A DNA stretch of 64,000 bases from Paenibacillus amylolyticus (GCF_029689945.1 NZ_CP121451.1:3410001-3474000); one strand, 5' to 3'; counted from the first letter of the stretch, positions 42,432 to 53,093 are shown. The notes: generated from the sequence alone by a model not told the origin. Made by a program: numbers and translations.

Positions 42432-42902
42432 ATGGAAATGTTTAAATTGAGTGAAATTAAAGAACTGATCAAACTGGTAGATGAAAGTTCCGTTCAGGAG
42501 TTGGAAATTGAAAATGAGGGATCACGGTTATCGATCCGCAAACCGGGCAAAACGGAGTATGTTCAAGCAGCTGCTGTGCAACCGCAAGTGATTGCTGCTC
42601 CGCAAGTACAGCCGGCCGCAGTGGTAAGTGAAGCTGCACCGCAGGTCGATACTACAAGTCATTTACATAAAATTGTATCTCCGATGGTAGGTACTTTTTA
42701 CAGAGCTTCCTCGCCGGAAGCGGGTCCTTTTGTGAGCGCAGGTGATAAAGTTGTTGAGAAAACAACGGTATGCATCATCGAAGCCATGAAGCTGATGAAC
42801 GAGCTTGATGCTGACATCAAGGGAGAAATCGTTGAAGTGCTGGTTGAGAACGGACAGCTGGTCGAGTATGGGCAGCCCCTTTTCCTGGTGAAACCGGAAT
42901 AA
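42432..42902 (+). CDS. accB: Acetyl-CoA carboxylase biotin carboxyl carrier protein
   Basis: Carries CO2 on biotin between carboxylase and transferase in the first step of fatty acid synthesis. A variable Ala/Pro/Gln-rich linker is followed by the biotinyl domain with the modified lysine in EAMKLMNE (about residue 122). It is 156 residues, intact, and pairs with accC directly downstream. ATG 42438 is an alternative start. Confidence 0.96.
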   Translation: MEMFKLSEIKELIKLVDESSVQELEIENEGSRLSIRKPGKTEYVQAAAVQPQVIAAPQVQPAAVVSEAAPQVDTTSHLHKIVSPMVGTFYRASSPEAGPFVSAGDKVVEKTTVCIIEAMKLMNELDADIKGEIVEVLVENGQLVEYGQPLFLVKPE

Positions 42903-42958
42903 CCGTTATAGCTGGTTAACAGCTAACCGCATGAGCTTCGAAGGAGGACAAAACAAAA

Positions 42959-44302
42959 ATGAAATTTCAAAAAATACTGATTGCGAACCGTGGAGAGATT
43001 GCGGTCCGTATTATTCGTGCCTGTCGCGAAATCGGCATCTCAACGGTAGCCGTCTATTCGGAAGCGGACAAGGATTCTTTGCATGTTCGTCTTGCAGATG
43101 AGGCTTACTGTATCGGACCAACACTGTCCAAGGACAGCTATCTGAACTTCACTAACCTGATGAGTGTAGCCACGCTGACGGAATGTGATGCAATCCACCC
43201 TGGTTACGGTTTTTTGGCGGAGAATGCTGACTTTGCAGAAATCTGTGATTCTTGCAATATTACATTCATTGGTCCTTCACCCGAAGCCATTACCAAAATG
43301 GGGGACAAGGCTGTTGCCAAACAGACGATGAAGGATGCAGGTGTACCTGTTATTCCGGGATCAGACGGGCTTGTTGAGAATATGGAAGAAGCCATCATGA
43401 TTGCCAGAGATATCGGTTACCCTATCATTATCAAAGCGACTGCTGGTGGCGGAGGTAAGGGAATTCGTATTGCCGAAGATGAAGAAACGCTGATTAAGCA
43501 GATTACGGCTGCGCAGCAGGAAGCACAAAAGGCATTTGGCAATGCAGGTGTGTATCTGGAGAAATTCCTGACAGGCATGAAACACGTGGAAATTCAGATT
43601 ATTGCTGATAAACACGGAAACGCAGCACATTTGGGAGAGCGTGATTGCTCGGTTCAGCGTCGTCGCCAGAAATTGGTAGAAGAAGCTCCGTGTCCGATCC
43701 TCTCCGAAGATGTGCGCACACTGATGGGTGAAGCTGCGGTACGGGCTGCCCTTGCTGTGAATTATTCGGGAGCGGGCACATTGGAGTTCCTGCTCAGCCC
43801 GAATGGCGAGTTCTATTTCATGGAGATGAATACGCGTATTCAGGTAGAACACCCGGTAACGGAGATGGTTACTGGCGTGGATCTGATCCGTGAGATGATC
43901 TCGGTCGCTGAAGGCAATCCACTTTCATTCCGTCAGGAAGACGTGGTTATCAATGGCTGGGCCATTGAATGTCGTATCAATGCCGAAGATCCGGACCGTA
44001 ACTTTATGCCATCACCAGGCAAAATCGGATTCTATCTTGCACCGGGAGGCCCTGGTGTTCGTGTAGATAGTGCTGCTTATCCTGGTTATACGATTTCACC
44101 TTTCTATGACTCCATGATCGCGAAATTGATTGTGTGGGGAGCGAATCGTGAAGAAGCGATTGCCAAGATGAAGCGTGCGCTTGGGGAATTTGCGATAGAA
44201 GGCATCTCTACAACCATTCCTTTCCATCAGAAATTGCTGGAGCACCCAACGTTCATTCGTGGTGACTTCGATATCAAATTTCTTGAGGAAAACGAGATTT
44301 AA
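42959..44302 (+). CDS. accC: Acetyl-CoA carboxylase biotin carboxylase subunit
   Basis: ATP-grasp enzyme that carboxylates biotin on AccB. Features: N-terminal [20 protein letters not shown], glycine-rich ATP loop [24 protein letters not shown], and [14 protein letters not shown] near the active site. ATG 42959 follows GAAGGAGG. It is 447 residues, intact and of standard size. Confidence 0.97.
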   Translation: MKFQKILIANRGEIAVRIIRACREIGISTVAVYSEADKDSLHVRLADEAYCIGPTLSKDSYLNFTNLMSVATLTECDAIHPGYGFLAENADFAEICDSCNITFIGPSPEAITKMGDKAVAKQTMKDAGVPVIPGSDGLVENMEEAIMIARDIGYPIIIKATAGGGGKGIRIAEDEETLIKQITAAQQEAQKAFGNAGVYLEKFLTGMKHVEIQIIADKHGNAAHLGERDCSVQRRRQKLVEEAPCPILSEDVRTLMGEAAVRAALAVNYSGAGTLEFLLSPNGEFYFMEMNTRIQVEHPVTEMVTGVDLIREMISVAEGNPLSFRQEDVVINGWAIECRINAEDPDRNFMPSPGKIGFYLAPGGPGVRVDSAAYPGYTISPFYDSMIAKLIVWGANREEAIAKMKRALGEFAIEGISTTIPFHQKLLEHPTFIRGDFDIKFLEENEI

Positions 44303-44371
44303 AAGGTATATTGGGCTTGTTTGTCATAATGTAGCCCAAATGATATAGTATGTAATAATAAGAGCGCATGT

Positions 44372-44417
44372 CTCCTGCAAAGGATAAGCCCGCACCTCGC
44401 GGATATGTTTGCAGGAG
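44372..44417 (+). other. Hairpin in the yqhY leader
   Basis: Perfect 10-bp arms CTCCTGCAAA/TTTGCAGGAG with an inner CGC/GCG pairing; a second small hairpin (CCGG..CCGG, about 44420-44439) follows. No T-run, so it is a leader structure and not a terminator. The 220 bases between accC and yqhY contain no gene. Confidence 0.45.
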
Positions 44418-44522
44418 TTCCGGTAAAGCCGGACCGGAAGGGTTCTGAAGGTTGTCTAACCTGAGTCCAGCGCCCTGACGGATGGCCGCAAACTTATCTC
44501 GCGAAAGGTGTGTTGAACAGTT

Positions 44523-44933
44523 ATGAGTACACTACCGACTGAATTTGAACGAACGGATATCGGTGAAATCCAGATCGCACCTGAAGTTATTGAAGTGATT
44601 GCTGGATTGGCAACCCTTGAAGTGAAAGGTGTTGCAGGCATGAGTGGCGGATTCGCTGGCGGATTTGCTGAATTGCTTGGTCGCAAAAACCTTTCCAAAG
44701 GTGTTAAAGTTGAAGTGGGCCAACGTGAAGCCGCAGTTGATGTTTCCGTAATTATTGAGTACGGATACCGTTTGCCACAAGTGGCTACGGAGATTCAACA
44801 GAACGTGAAGCGTTCCATTGAGAACATGACAGGATTGAATGTGAATGAAGTGAATGTGCACATTCATGACGTTCAATTCAAGAGCACTGAAAAAGTGGAA
44901 GAGATCGACCTGAACAGTCAGCGCGTAAAATAA
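44523..44933 (+). CDS. yqhY: Asp23/Gls24 family protein (YqhY)
   Basis: Cytoplasmic envelope-stress family protein of 136 residues. Family motifs: IQIAPEVIEVIAGLATLEVKGVAGM and the C-terminal MTGLNVNEVNVHIHDVQF. In Bacillus YqhY is encoded with accBC and has been linked to control of acetyl-CoA carboxylase activity. The AmaP anchor gene follows, which fits membrane localisation of Asp23 proteins. Intact. Confidence 0.93.
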   Translation: MSTLPTEFERTDIGEIQIAPEVIEVIAGLATLEVKGVAGMSGGFAGGFAELLGRKNLSKGVKVEVGQREAAVDVSVIIEYGYRLPQVATEIQQNVKRSIENMTGLNVNEVNVHIHDVQFKSTEKVEEIDLNSQRVK

Positions 44934-44934
44934 A

Positions 44935-44983
44935 AGAAGACAGATTCCCCGGCATCTTCTGCCGGGGGTTATCCCCGTCTTGG
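44935..44983 (+). other. Hairpin between yqhY and amaP
   Basis: CCCCGGC/GCCGGGG inner stem with AAGAC/GTCTT outer arms; no T-run, so partial attenuation or mRNA stabilisation is more likely than termination. Confidence 0.45.
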
Positions 44984-45077
44984 ACAGGTCTCCATGACAG
45001 CGAAAGCATAATGGCGATCTGATTTTGCTAGTGAACAGGTAAAGTCATGTTAGTGAGCAAGGGAGGCTGTGCAGTTC

Positions 45078-45617
45078 GTGGCTAAAATACTGGATCGGCT
45101 TCTGTTGTTTATATACAGCATAAGCGTTGGAGCAATATCGGCAGCCGTCATTCTTCTGATCAGCGGTGTGCTGCCTTACGAATTGAATTATCAGCAGGAA
45201 CAAAACGTTATTGTTGCGTCGGTGATTGCAGCAGCGATTTTGTTTATCCTGAGTTTGCGGTTTTTCTACATCTCGGTTCGGCGTGAGCGTGCATCGTTAC
45301 CGTCTGTAGATCAACGTACTGAGTTTGGTGATGTACAGATTTCGATGGAGACGATTGAGAATCTCTGTTTGAAGGCGACTTCTCGTTTCCGGGGAGTACG
45401 TGATGTCAAGGCACGCATACGCGTGGTTGAGTCAGGACTGGAGATTATGATTCGTGCGGTAGTGGATGGTGAGACACCTATTCCTGCGCTGACTTCTGAT
45501 CTGCAAAAGGCGATACACGATCATGTACAAGAGATTACGGGCATCCCGGTTTCTTTTGTCACGGTATATATCGCGAATGTAACCCAGTCGCCTAACTACA
45601 AGAGTCGAGTGGAATGA
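45078..45617 (+). CDS. amaP: AmaP, Asp23 membrane anchor protein
   Basis: Membrane anchor of the Asp23 stress protein. Two N-terminal helices (LLLFIYSISVGAISAAVILLI and VIVASVIAAAILFILSL) are followed by a cytoplasmic Asp23-like domain of about 100 residues (VQISMETIENLCLKATSRFRGV). GTG 45078 gives the best spacing from GGGAGG; GTG 45069 is possible. It is 179 residues and intact. Confidence 0.88.
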   Translation: MAKILDRLLLFIYSISVGAISAAVILLISGVLPYELNYQQEQNVIVASVIAAAILFILSLRFFYISVRRERASLPSVDQRTEFGDVQISMETIENLCLKATSRFRGVRDVKARIRVVESGLEIMIRAVVDGETPIPALTSDLQKAIHDHVQEITGIPVSFVTVYIANVTQSPNYKSRVE

Positions 45618-45631
45618 GGTGAGTTTCACTG

Positions 45632-45865
45632 ATGCTGTGGAAAGAGATTTGGGATAGTCACAGAGGCCGAATTACTGGAATTATCGGCGGCATCTTTTTT
45701 GGATTTCTTTATGTATGGATCGGTTTTTGGGATATGTTGTTCTTTGCACTCTTGGTGTTCATCGGTTATACGTTAGGCAGACGAAGCGATTCGAAGCTGG
45801 GTTCGCCCATTCCCTGGAGGGAGTGGGGGCAATGGCTGGGCGATCGCTGGCGTCCGTTTAAGTAA
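45632..45865 (+). CDS. DUF2273 small membrane protein
   Basis: A 77-residue protein with two hydrophobic helices (ITGIIGGIFFGFLYVWIGFW and MLFFALLVFIGYTLG), the DUF2273 pattern. Genes of this family accompany amaP and asp23, forming an envelope-stress module. ATG 45632 lies behind GAGGTGAG, 14 bases after amaP. Confidence 0.85.
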   Translation: MLWKEIWDSHRGRITGIIGGIFFGFLYVWIGFWDMLFFALLVFIGYTLGRRSDSKLGSPIPWREWGQWLGDRWRPFK

Positions 45866-45870
45866 CCTGC

Positions 45871-45957
45871 CTGAACCCTGCAATATGTTTCTTCCGAAAA
45901 TAGAGCTGTAGTTTAGGTTGCCCGTTTTTTGGAGGAAACGTATTGCAGGTTTTTTTG
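45871..45957 (+). terminator. Long-stem terminator after DUF2273 gene
   Basis: CCTGCAATATGTTTC-TTCC pairs with GGAGGAAAC-GTATTGCAGG, followed by TTTTTTTG. Confidence 0.85.
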
Positions 45958-46087
45958 TGAAAAGGGATAACAATAACAACACCGTGGAAGCCATCGATCA
46001 ATCCATTACAGGATTTGATGAGATGGCTGTGTGGATTATAAAATAAGCATGATGACGCTCTGAACGGAGCGCTGCAGGAGGCAGGAC

Positions 46088-46540
46088 ATGAAAAGACGTT
46101 TGGCAAGGGAAATTGCAGTACAAAGTCTATATCAGATGGAAATGAATGAGGTCGGTGCATCAGAAGCTGTAAACATGTTGATCAATGAAGCCGCTGAAGA
46201 TAATGAAACCGAAGTGGTTATCCGCGATGAAGATGTCATGCGTACCTATGTTACGGAGATTGTGCAGGGAGCCTGGAACCATAAGGAAGCGATTGACGGA
46301 TTGCTCGTGGATTATTTGAAAGGTTGGCAGATCAGCCGTCTGTCGCGTGTAGACCGCCAGATTTTACGACTATCTACGTATGAAATGGTTTTCCGTGATG
46401 ACATTCCGGCCAAGGTATCCGTCAATGAAGCGATTGAACTGTCGAAATACTTTGGTACAGAAGAATCCGGAAAGTTTGTCAATGGCGTACTTGGACGCAT
46501 GATTCAGGAAGTTGACGCCATTAAAGCAAAATTATCTTAA
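46088..46540 (+). CDS. nusB: Transcription antitermination factor NusB
   Basis: RNA-binding factor that joins S10 and NusA in rRNA antitermination. Family motifs RRLAREIAVQSLYQMEMN at the N-terminus and KVSVNEAIELSKYFGTEESGKFVNGVLG at the C-terminus. ATG 46088 follows AGGAGG. It is 150 residues and intact. Confidence 0.96.
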   Translation: MKRRLAREIAVQSLYQMEMNEVGASEAVNMLINEAAEDNETEVVIRDEDVMRTYVTEIVQGAWNHKEAIDGLLVDYLKGWQISRLSRVDRQILRLSTYEMVFRDDIPAKVSVNEAIELSKYFGTEESGKFVNGVLGRMIQEVDAIKAKLS

Positions 46541-46557
46541 GTTATGATTAAACTATA

Positions 46558-46625
46558 GTGCGTGTTTAAAAGGACCGGTTTTCAGTATCGCGCTTAATCA
46601 TAAGCGGTTTTTTTGAACAACCTCT
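46558..46625. repeat. MITE-like repeat, family B, shortened copy
   Basis: Its left 33 and right 35 bases match the two ends of the 179-bp element at 54199-54377; the middle is absent. The right half (AAGCGGTTTTTTTGAAC) may also terminate nusB transcription. Confidence 0.72.
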
Positions 46626-46658
46626 AATTTTATATTCACATAAGGGAGAGAGAGTACA

Positions 46659-47515
46659 ATGACAGCATCTATTATTAACGGTAAAGAAGTATCCCAAGAG
46701 ATCCGCGCAAGCATAACCACAGAAGTAACACAGCTTAGCGAACAGGGGGTCGTACCTGGTCTGGCTGTTGTGCTCGTCGGGAAGATCCGGCATCCCAAGT
46801 CTATGTGCGTAATAAAGAAAAAGCATGTCATGACCTCGGCTTCTACTCCGAAGTACATCGCTTGGATGCAAATACATCCCAAGAAGACCTGCTTGCCCTG
46901 GTGGACAAGCTGAACAATCAGCAATCCATTAACGGAATTCTGGTTCAGCTCCCACTGCCGAAACATATCGAAGAGAAAGCGGTTATTGATGCGATTGCCG
47001 TGGATAAAGACGTGGACGGATTCCATCCAGTCAATGTTGGTAATCTTGTTATTGGAGACGATAGTCTGCTTCCATGTACTCCAGCGGGTGTCATTGAACT
47101 TATCAAGCGTACTGGACTCGAAATGTCCGGCAAACATGCGGTGGTTATTGGAAGAAGCAACATCGTTGGTAAACCGGTATCGCTTTTGCTCCAACGTGAG
47201 AATGCAACGGTAACGATGTGTCACTCCCGCACAGCAAACATGAAAGAAATCACGCGTCAGGCAGATATTTTGGTGGTTGCCATCGGTCGTGCCAATTTTG
47301 TGGATGCTGATTTTGTGAAACCGGGTGCTGTCGTTATCGATGTGGGCATGAACCGTTTGGAGAACGGCAAACTGGCCGGAGATGTTGATTTCGAGAGCGT
47401 GAAGGAAGTATCTGGCCCAATTACACCCGTTCCTGGTGGTGTTGGTCCCATGACGATCACAATGTTGATGCAAAATACACTGATCGCTGCCAAACGCGCT
47501 CACGGATTGGCCTAG
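46659..47515 (+). CDS. folD: FolD, methylenetetrahydrofolate dehydrogenase/cyclohydrolase, one frameshift
   Basis: Bifunctional enzyme interconverting one-carbon tetrahydrofolates. C-terminal signatures GVHP-type loop (DGFHPVNVG), [23 protein letters not shown] and [12 protein letters not shown] are intact. The frame breaks near 46781, where three G's stand and four give [20 protein letters not shown] with the catalytic lysine. The gene is essential in most bacteria, so an artefact is likely. Joined length 286 residues. Confidence 0.94.
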
Positions 47516-47525
47516 GGTTCTGTCT

Positions 47526-48890
47526 GTGGCAGATCAAAAGATCTACTCCATTAAAGACCTGAACCGATACATTCGGATGAAATTGGAATCGGATCAGGTC
47601 CTGTCGGACGTTTGGCTGCGCGGGGAGATATCCAACTTCACACATCACTCCAGCGGCCATATGTATTTTACATTGAAGGACAAGGACAGCCGGATTAAGT
47701 CCATTATGTTTGCATCCCATAACCAGCGATTACCCTTTGTACCGAAGGAGGGTGCAAGGGTTATTGCCCGTGGTAATGTCTCGGTATATGAACGGGATGG
47801 GCAGTATCAATTCTACGCTACGCATATGCAACCGGACGGGATCGGAAGTCTGTATCTGGCTTACGAACAGCTGAAGAAAAAGCTGGAGGATGAAGGGTTA
47901 TTTTCACCTTCGCGCAAAAGAGAGATCCCGCGTTATCCACAGACGATCGGTGTTGTAACTTCACCGACGGGTGCAGCGGTACGGGACATCATGATTACAC
48001 TCCAGCGCAGATATCCTTCTGCCAAAGTTGTTTTATATCCTGTTCTGGTTCAAGGAAAAGGTGCAGCACCTTCCATTGTTAAGGCAATTGGCAACTTGAA
48101 CCGAATGGGAGAGGCTGATGTACTCATTGTTGGACGCGGAGGCGGTTCGCTTGAGGAATTGTGGGCCTTCAATGAGGAGATTGTGGCAAGAGCAATCGTT
48201 GCTTCGGACATTCCAGTCATTTCTGCGGTTGGTCATGAAACGGACTTTACCATCGCCGATTTTGCGGCAGATTTACGTGCGGCGACACCTACGGCTGCTG
48301 CGGAGCTCGCTGTTCCTAATCGAGCTGAGTTGCTCGATCAGATCTCACAACGTCAGCGTCAGTTACAACACAGCTTGCGTCAGCGTGCTGTGCATAATCG
48401 TGAACGGCTTGCGAGATTACAGCGTTCACCTGTGCTTGTTCATCCAAGGCGTACCTTGATGCAGCATACGGAGCGACTGGATATGATGCATCAACGGTTA
48501 TTGAGAACCGTGGATACCCGCATGAAATGGACGGGAGAAAAGCAGGAGCGTCTTCGGGCAGCACTGCAACGATTCAATCCACGTGATCAGGTCAATGCAG
48601 CTCGCCGTGAGAATGCGGCAGCACGCAGACAACTGGAACTTGCGATCAGAGCCATCACGAGATCGAAGCAGCAACAATGGAAATCATCTGTACGGCATCT
48701 GGATGCGCTTAGCCCGCTTAAAGTCATGTCTCGAGGATACAGCCTTGTCTATGACGAGCAGGAACAGCAGTTGATCAAGTCGACGAAGGATGTACAGCCT
48801 GGAGATTTGATTAAGATTAAATTAACAGACGGACAGCTGGACTGTCAGGTTTGGGAAATGAAGGAGGACGACAACACCCATGGCGAATGA
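47526..48890 (+). CDS. xseA: Exodeoxyribonuclease VII large subunit
   Basis: Catalytic subunit of a single-strand-specific exonuclease in repair. An OB-fold N-domain (LSDVWLRGEISNFTHHSSGH) leads into the nuclease core (GVVTSPTGAAVRDI, GRGGGSLEELWAFNEE, SAVGHETDFTI) and a coiled-coil C-region. GTG 47526 is the start; 454 residues, intact. It overlaps xseB by eleven bases. Confidence 0.96.
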   Translation: MADQKIYSIKDLNRYIRMKLESDQVLSDVWLRGEISNFTHHSSGHMYFTLKDKDSRIKSIMFASHNQRLPFVPKEGARVIARGNVSVYERDGQYQFYATHMQPDGIGSLYLAYEQLKKKLEDEGLFSPSRKREIPRYPQTIGVVTSPTGAAVRDIMITLQRRYPSAKVVLYPVLVQGKGAAPSIVKAIGNLNRMGEADVLIVGRGGGSLEELWAFNEEIVARAIVASDIPVISAVGHETDFTIADFAADLRAATPTAAAELAVPNRAELLDQISQRQRQLQHSLRQRAVHNRERLARLQRSPVLVHPRRTLMQHTERLDMMHQRLLRTVDTRMKWTGEKQERLRAALQRFNPRDQVNAARRENAAARRQLELAIRAITRSKQQQWKSSVRHLDALSPLKVMSRGYSLVYDEQEQQLIKSTKDVQPGDLIKIKLTDGQLDCQVWEMKEDDNTHGE

Positions 48891-49137
48891 ACCGGAATTA
48901 AATTTTGAAGAAGCAATGGCGGCGTTGGAAGACATCGTAGGTCAGCTAGAGCATGGTGATGTTCCGTTGGAACAGGCCATCGATCTGTTTCAACGCGGGA
49001 TGAAACTTTCGCAACTCTGTGGTCAGAAGTTGGAACAAGTGGAACGCAAGATCGAGATGATCGTAGAAGAAGATGGAGAGCTTCGCAAGAAGCCTTTCGG
49101 AACTGCTGACGATGAGAGCGGTGAAGTCCATGAGTAA
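48880..49137 (+). CDS. xseB: Exodeoxyribonuclease VII small subunit
   Basis: Helical hairpin subunit of 85 residues that binds XseA. Family pattern FEEAMAALEDIVGQLEHGDVPLEQA. It starts within the end of xseA behind AAGGAGG and overlaps the ispA start by eight bases, showing tight translational coupling. Confidence 0.95.
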   Translation: MANEPELNFEEAMAALEDIVGQLEHGDVPLEQAIDLFQRGMKLSQLCGQKLEQVERKIEMIVEEDGELRKKPFGTADDESGEVHE

Positions 49138-50034
49138 TCGTCCTTCATTTCAAGCATACCTCGAAGAGGTCACAGCTGAGGTAACTGAAGCGTTGAAACA
49201 GACGCTTCCCGATCACTGGGATGTACCTCAATCGCTGACAGATGCGATGCAGTATTCACTTATGGCCGGAGGCAAACGTCTCCGTCCTCTTCTGGTCGTT
49301 GCTGCGGCGGAAGCCTTCGGTGCACAGCGTACAGCTGCAATGCCGGTAGCCTGCGCCGTGGAGATGGTTCATACGTATTCACTGATCCACGACGACCTGC
49401 CTGCCATGGATAATGATGACTACCGCAGGGAAAATTAACGAATCATAAGGTATATGGTGAAGCAACAGCCATATTGGCAGGCGATGCGCTGTTAACTCAT
49501 GCTTTTTACAGCATTGTGCAAGCTGGACGCCGTAGCGGTGTGTCGGCAGATGCGTTGCTGTCCATCGTAGAGGACATGTCTGAACTTGCTGGAGCAAGAG
49601 GTATGGTTGGCGGTCAAGTTGCCGATATGGAAGGCGAACAAGGCATGACGGATCTTGCCCAGCTTCAATATATTCATCTGCACAAAACCGGTGATCTGAT
49701 TGTGTTCTCCCTCATTGCCGGAGCACGAATCGGTGGAGCAACGGAAGGACAATTGGAAGCCTTGCGCGTATTTGGCCGTGATCTCGGCCTGGCGTTCCAG
49801 ATTCAGGATGATATTCTCGACCTGACGGGCGACGAGCAGAAGATGGGCAAGAAAACACAAAGCGATGTGAATCAACAGAAGGTAACCTACCCTTATTTTA
49901 TTGGTATGGAGGCTTCTGTAGACGAAGTGAAATTCCTTACCCAATCTGCAAAAGACGCACTTGAGAGAGCCGCATTACCTGATGCATCCAGATTGCTGGA
50001 GATTGCAGATTATCTGATGAGTCGAGACCATTAG
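49130..50034 (+). CDS. ispA: Farnesyl diphosphate synthase (polyprenyl synthetase), one frameshift
   Basis: Condenses isopentenyl and dimethylallyl diphosphates to farnesyl diphosphate. First Asp-rich motif DDLPAMDNDD (about base 49390) and second DDILD (about 49810) are present. The frame breaks near 49430: one G (three seen, four needed) restores YRRGKLTNHKVYGE, the conserved block after the first motif. Joined length about 301 residues. It lies upstream of dxs, in line with isoprenoid supply. Confidence 0.94.
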
Positions 50035-50228
50035 ATTGTGATTCAGCGCGCTGTTTCAAAAACGGGATAACCGTGTAATGAATGTAATGTCCTTTTTCCG
50101 AGTAAATGGAAAAAGTCTGTCCCGTGTGGATGCGGGAATACATATGAAGAAGAATTCTAAATAACTTGCTGGCGAGAATGCTCGTTATCGGGAGTATGGT
50201 GCAGTAAATTATGATTCTTGTTCTTTTG

Positions 50229-50237
50229 TGTTATAAT
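50229..50237 (+). promoter_or_regulatory. Extended -10 promoter of dxs
   Basis: TGTTATAAT is a TG-N-TATAAT element 81 bases before dxs. The ispA-dxs gap (283 bases) also holds an 8-bp hairpin CTTTTTCC/GGAAAAAG near 50091 and nothing else recognisable. Confidence 0.5.
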
Positions 50238-50317
50238 GATTTAATGTCATTTGATTCATAATGTATATATCGATTTACAACAATAACTAAACAATCTAGG
50301 AAAGCGGGGAGATTCTC

Positions 50318-52225
50318 GTGCTGCTTCCACAAATTAAACAACCCAGTGATCTAAAGTCGATGTCTCAGGATGATCTTGCCCTTTTGTCGGCAGAGATCCG
50401 GCAGTTTCTGATTGAGAAACTGTCCGTTACAGGTGGGCATCTCGCACCCAACTTAGGCGTGGTTGAGCTCACGGTAGCCCTGCATTACTGCTATAACAGT
50501 CCAGCAGACAAAATGATTTTTGATGTAGGGCATCAGGCTTATGTGCACAAAGTTCTGACAGGGCGTATGGATCGCTTTGATACATTGCGTCAACATAATG
50601 GCCTGTGCGGGTTTGTCAAACGCAACGAAAGTGAACATGATGTATGGGAAGCTGGACACAGCAGTACTTCATTGTCCGCTGCGATGGGGATGGCCCTTGC
50701 ACGTGATCTGAAGGGTGAGGATAACCAGGTTATTGCGATGATTGGTGATGGAGCGCTTACAGGCGGTATGGCGTTTGAGGCCCTCAATCATATCGGTCAT
50801 GAGCAGAGAAAACTGATGGTTATTCTGAATGATAATGAAATGTCCATTGCTCCAAACGTTGGGGCCATGCATAAATATTTGAGCAAAATTCGCTCGGATC
50901 GTCATTATTTGAAAGCCAAAGATGATGTCGAGGGAATGCTTAAAAAAATTCCTGCTATTGGAGATCGGTTGGCCAAATCGGCAAGCTGGATCAAAGACAG
51001 TGTCAAATATATGATGGTACCAGGTGTTCTTTTTGAAGAACTGGGCTTCACGTATTTGGGACCGATTGATGGGCATGATATTCCCAAACTGATCGAAACC
51101 TTCAAACAGGCGGATAACGTGGACGGTCCTGTGCTTGTACATGTGCTTACAACCAAAGGTAAAGGTTATCAGCCAGCAGAAGCCGATTCGCACAAGTGGC
51201 ACGGGATTTCTCCGTACAAAATTGAATCCGGGCAAGTGCTGAAAGCAGTTGGAAAACCGATGTACACGGAAGTGTTCGGTCAAACGCTGATTGATCTGGC
51301 GAAGCAGGATAAACGGATCGTAGCTGTAACACCAGCAATGCCTACGGGATCGGGTCTTATTCCGTTTAGCAAGGAGTTTCCGGATCGCATGATTGATGTG
51401 GGAATCGCTGAACAGCATGCGGCAACCATGTGTGCTGCACTCGCTATGGAAGGCTTGAAGCCCGTCTTCGCGGTGTATTCCACATTTATGCAACGTGCAT
51501 ATGATCAGATTGTACATGATATATGCCGACATAATGCCAACGTGATGTTTGCCATTGACCGTGCCGGGTTTGTTGGACCGGATGGGGAAACACATCAAGG
51601 AGTATACGATGTGGCATTCATGCGCCATATTCCAAATATCGTGCTGATGATGCCAAAAGACGAAAATGAATTGCGTCATATGATGAAAACGGCGCTTGAT
51701 TATAATGAAGGCCCGATTGCATACCGTTACCCACGAAACAATGTGGTCGGTGTACCTCTGGATGATGTTCTTGTACCGATTCCAATCGGATCATGGGAGC
51801 AATTGCGTCCATCGGAGGGATATGCAGTCATCGCTTCAGGATCGATGGTGCAGCTTGCAGAAGAAGCAGCAGAGATAGTGAAGCGGGAAGGTATCACAGC
51901 AGGCGTAATCAACGCTCGCTTCCTCAAACCCCTTGACGAGCAAATGCTGCGTGATCTGGCTGTTCGAGGTACCAAATTGATTGTACTTGAAGAAGCATCC
52001 CAAGCAGGTAGCATGGGTAGTGCTGTACTGGAGTTTTATGCAGAACAGGGATTGCATGATGTTCATGTGCAATTAATGGGGATTCCGGATCGCTTCATTG
52101 AGCATGGCAGTATCAAGGAACAACGTGAGGAAGTAGGTCTTACCGTTGAGAATGTATGTGCTGAGCTACGCAAGATGGCTGTTCAGTCATCCTACGGCAT
52201 ACCCAAAACACGTTTTCCTTCGTAA
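50318..52225 (+). CDS. dxs: 1-deoxy-D-xylulose-5-phosphate synthase
   Basis: Thiamine-diphosphate enzyme joining pyruvate and glyceraldehyde 3-phosphate, first step of the MEP isoprenoid pathway. ThDP site [18 protein letters not shown] to NDNEMSI; active-site segments [14 protein letters not shown] and [13 protein letters not shown]-terminal transketolase-like domain. GTG 50318 lies behind a GGGGAG site. It is 635 residues and intact. Confidence 0.97.
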   Translation: MLLPQIKQPSDLKSMSQDDLALLSAEIRQFLIEKLSVTGGHLAPNLGVVELTVALHYCYNSPADKMIFDVGHQAYVHKVLTGRMDRFDTLRQHNGLCGFVKRNESEHDVWEAGHSSTSLSAAMGMALARDLKGEDNQVIAMIGDGALTGGMAFEALNHIGHEQRKLMVILNDNEMSIAPNVGAMHKYLSKIRSDRHYLKAKDDVEGMLKKIPAIGDRLAKSASWIKDSVKYMMVPGVLFEELGFTYLGPIDGHDIPKLIETFKQADNVDGPVLVHVLTTKGKGYQPAEADSHKWHGISPYKIESGQVLKAVGKPMYTEVFGQTLIDLAKQDKRIVAVTPAMPTGSGLIPFSKEFPDRMIDVGIAEQHAATMCAALAMEGLKPVFAVYSTFMQRAYDQIVHDICRHNANVMFAIDRAGFVGPDGETHQGVYDVAFMRHIPNIVLMMPKDENELRHMMKTALDYNEGPIAYRYPRNNVVGVPLDDVLVPIPIGSWEQLRPSEGYAVIASGSMVQLAEEAAEIVKREGITAGVINARFLKPLDEQMLRDLAVRGTKLIVLEEASQAGSMGSAVLEFYAEQGLHDVHVQLMGIPDRFIEHGSIKEQREEVGLTVENVCAELRKMAVQSSYGIPKTRFPS

Positions 52226-52247
52226 ATATACATGATAGGAGAAAGAC

Positions 52248-53093
52248 ATGTCACTCCCGAAAGAACGAATTGATGTTCTGCTGGTTGAGCAGGGCTATTA
52301 CGAAAGTCGTGAGAAGGCGAAAGCTGCAATCATGGCTGGACTGGTGTATGCCAATAATGAGCCGATCGAAAAGGCGGGCATGAAAATTCCAAGGGAAGCC
52401 GAGCTGAAAGTTAAAGGCTCGGTACATCCCTATGTAGGCAGAGGCGGATTGAAGCTCGAAAAGGCGATCCGTCATTTCGGTCTTGATATGAATGGACTTG
52501 TCATGCTCGACATTGGTTCATCTACCGGTGGATTTACGGATTGTGCACTACAGCATGGTGCGTCTCATGTCTACGCTATTGATGTGGGGTATAATCAGCT
52601 CGACTGGTCTTTGCGTAATGATGAGCGGGTTACTGTTATGGAACGAACCAACTTTCGATATGTGACTCCTGAAGATCTGACGGGACCAGTGCCGAACTTT
52701 GCGAGCATTGATGTGTCATTCATTTCACTGCGAATCATATTACCGCCACTTCTGGCTCTTTTGAAACAGCCTGCGGATATCGTTGCACTGATTAAACCTC
52801 AATTTGAGGCAGGGCGTGAAAAAGTAGGCAAATCCGGCGTGGTACGTGATCCGAAGGTGCACAAGGATGTATTGCAGACGATGCTTCATTTTGCCAGTCA
52901 ACTTGGTTTGCATCTGCAGAGTTTAACTTTTTCCCCGATAACTGGTGGAGAAGGGAATATAGAATTTCTCGCACATTGGCGTCTGGAAGCACCAGAAGCA
53001 ACACAACCAGAGAACGATCCGGCTTCACTTGATGCACTTGCGGAGCAAGTTGCCAAGGAAGCAGCTCATACATTTACGGGAAACTCATCATAA
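52248..53093 (+). CDS. tlyA: TlyA family rRNA methyltransferase/hemolysin-like protein
   Basis: Predicted 2'-O-methyltransferase of ribosomal RNA. An S4 RNA-binding domain (RIDVLLVEQGYYESREKAKAAI) is followed by an FtsJ-type SAM domain (MLDIGSSTGGFTDCALQHGA) and LIKPQFEAGREKVGKSGVV. ATG 52248 follows AGGAGAAAG. It is 281 residues and intact. It corresponds to B. subtilis yqxC between dxs and argR. Confidence 0.93.
   Translation: MSLPKERIDVLLVEQGYYESREKAKAAIMAGLVYANNEPIEKAGMKIPREAELKVKGSVHPYVGRGGLKLEKAIRHFGLDMNGLVMLDIGSSTGGFTDCALQHGASHVYAIDVGYNQLDWSLRNDERVTVMERTNFRYVTPEDLTGPVPNFASIDVSFISLRIILPPLLALLKQPADIVALIKPQFEAGREKVGKSGVVRDPKVHKDVLQTMLHFASQLGLHLQSLTFSPITGGEGNIEFLAHWRLEAPEATQPENDPASLDALAEQVAKEAAHTFTGNSS

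Noticed and set aside
50669..51679. 336-codon open frame antisense to dxs
   Set aside because: Mirror of a well-conserved gene with low-complexity His/Phe/Cys-rich translation and no start signals.
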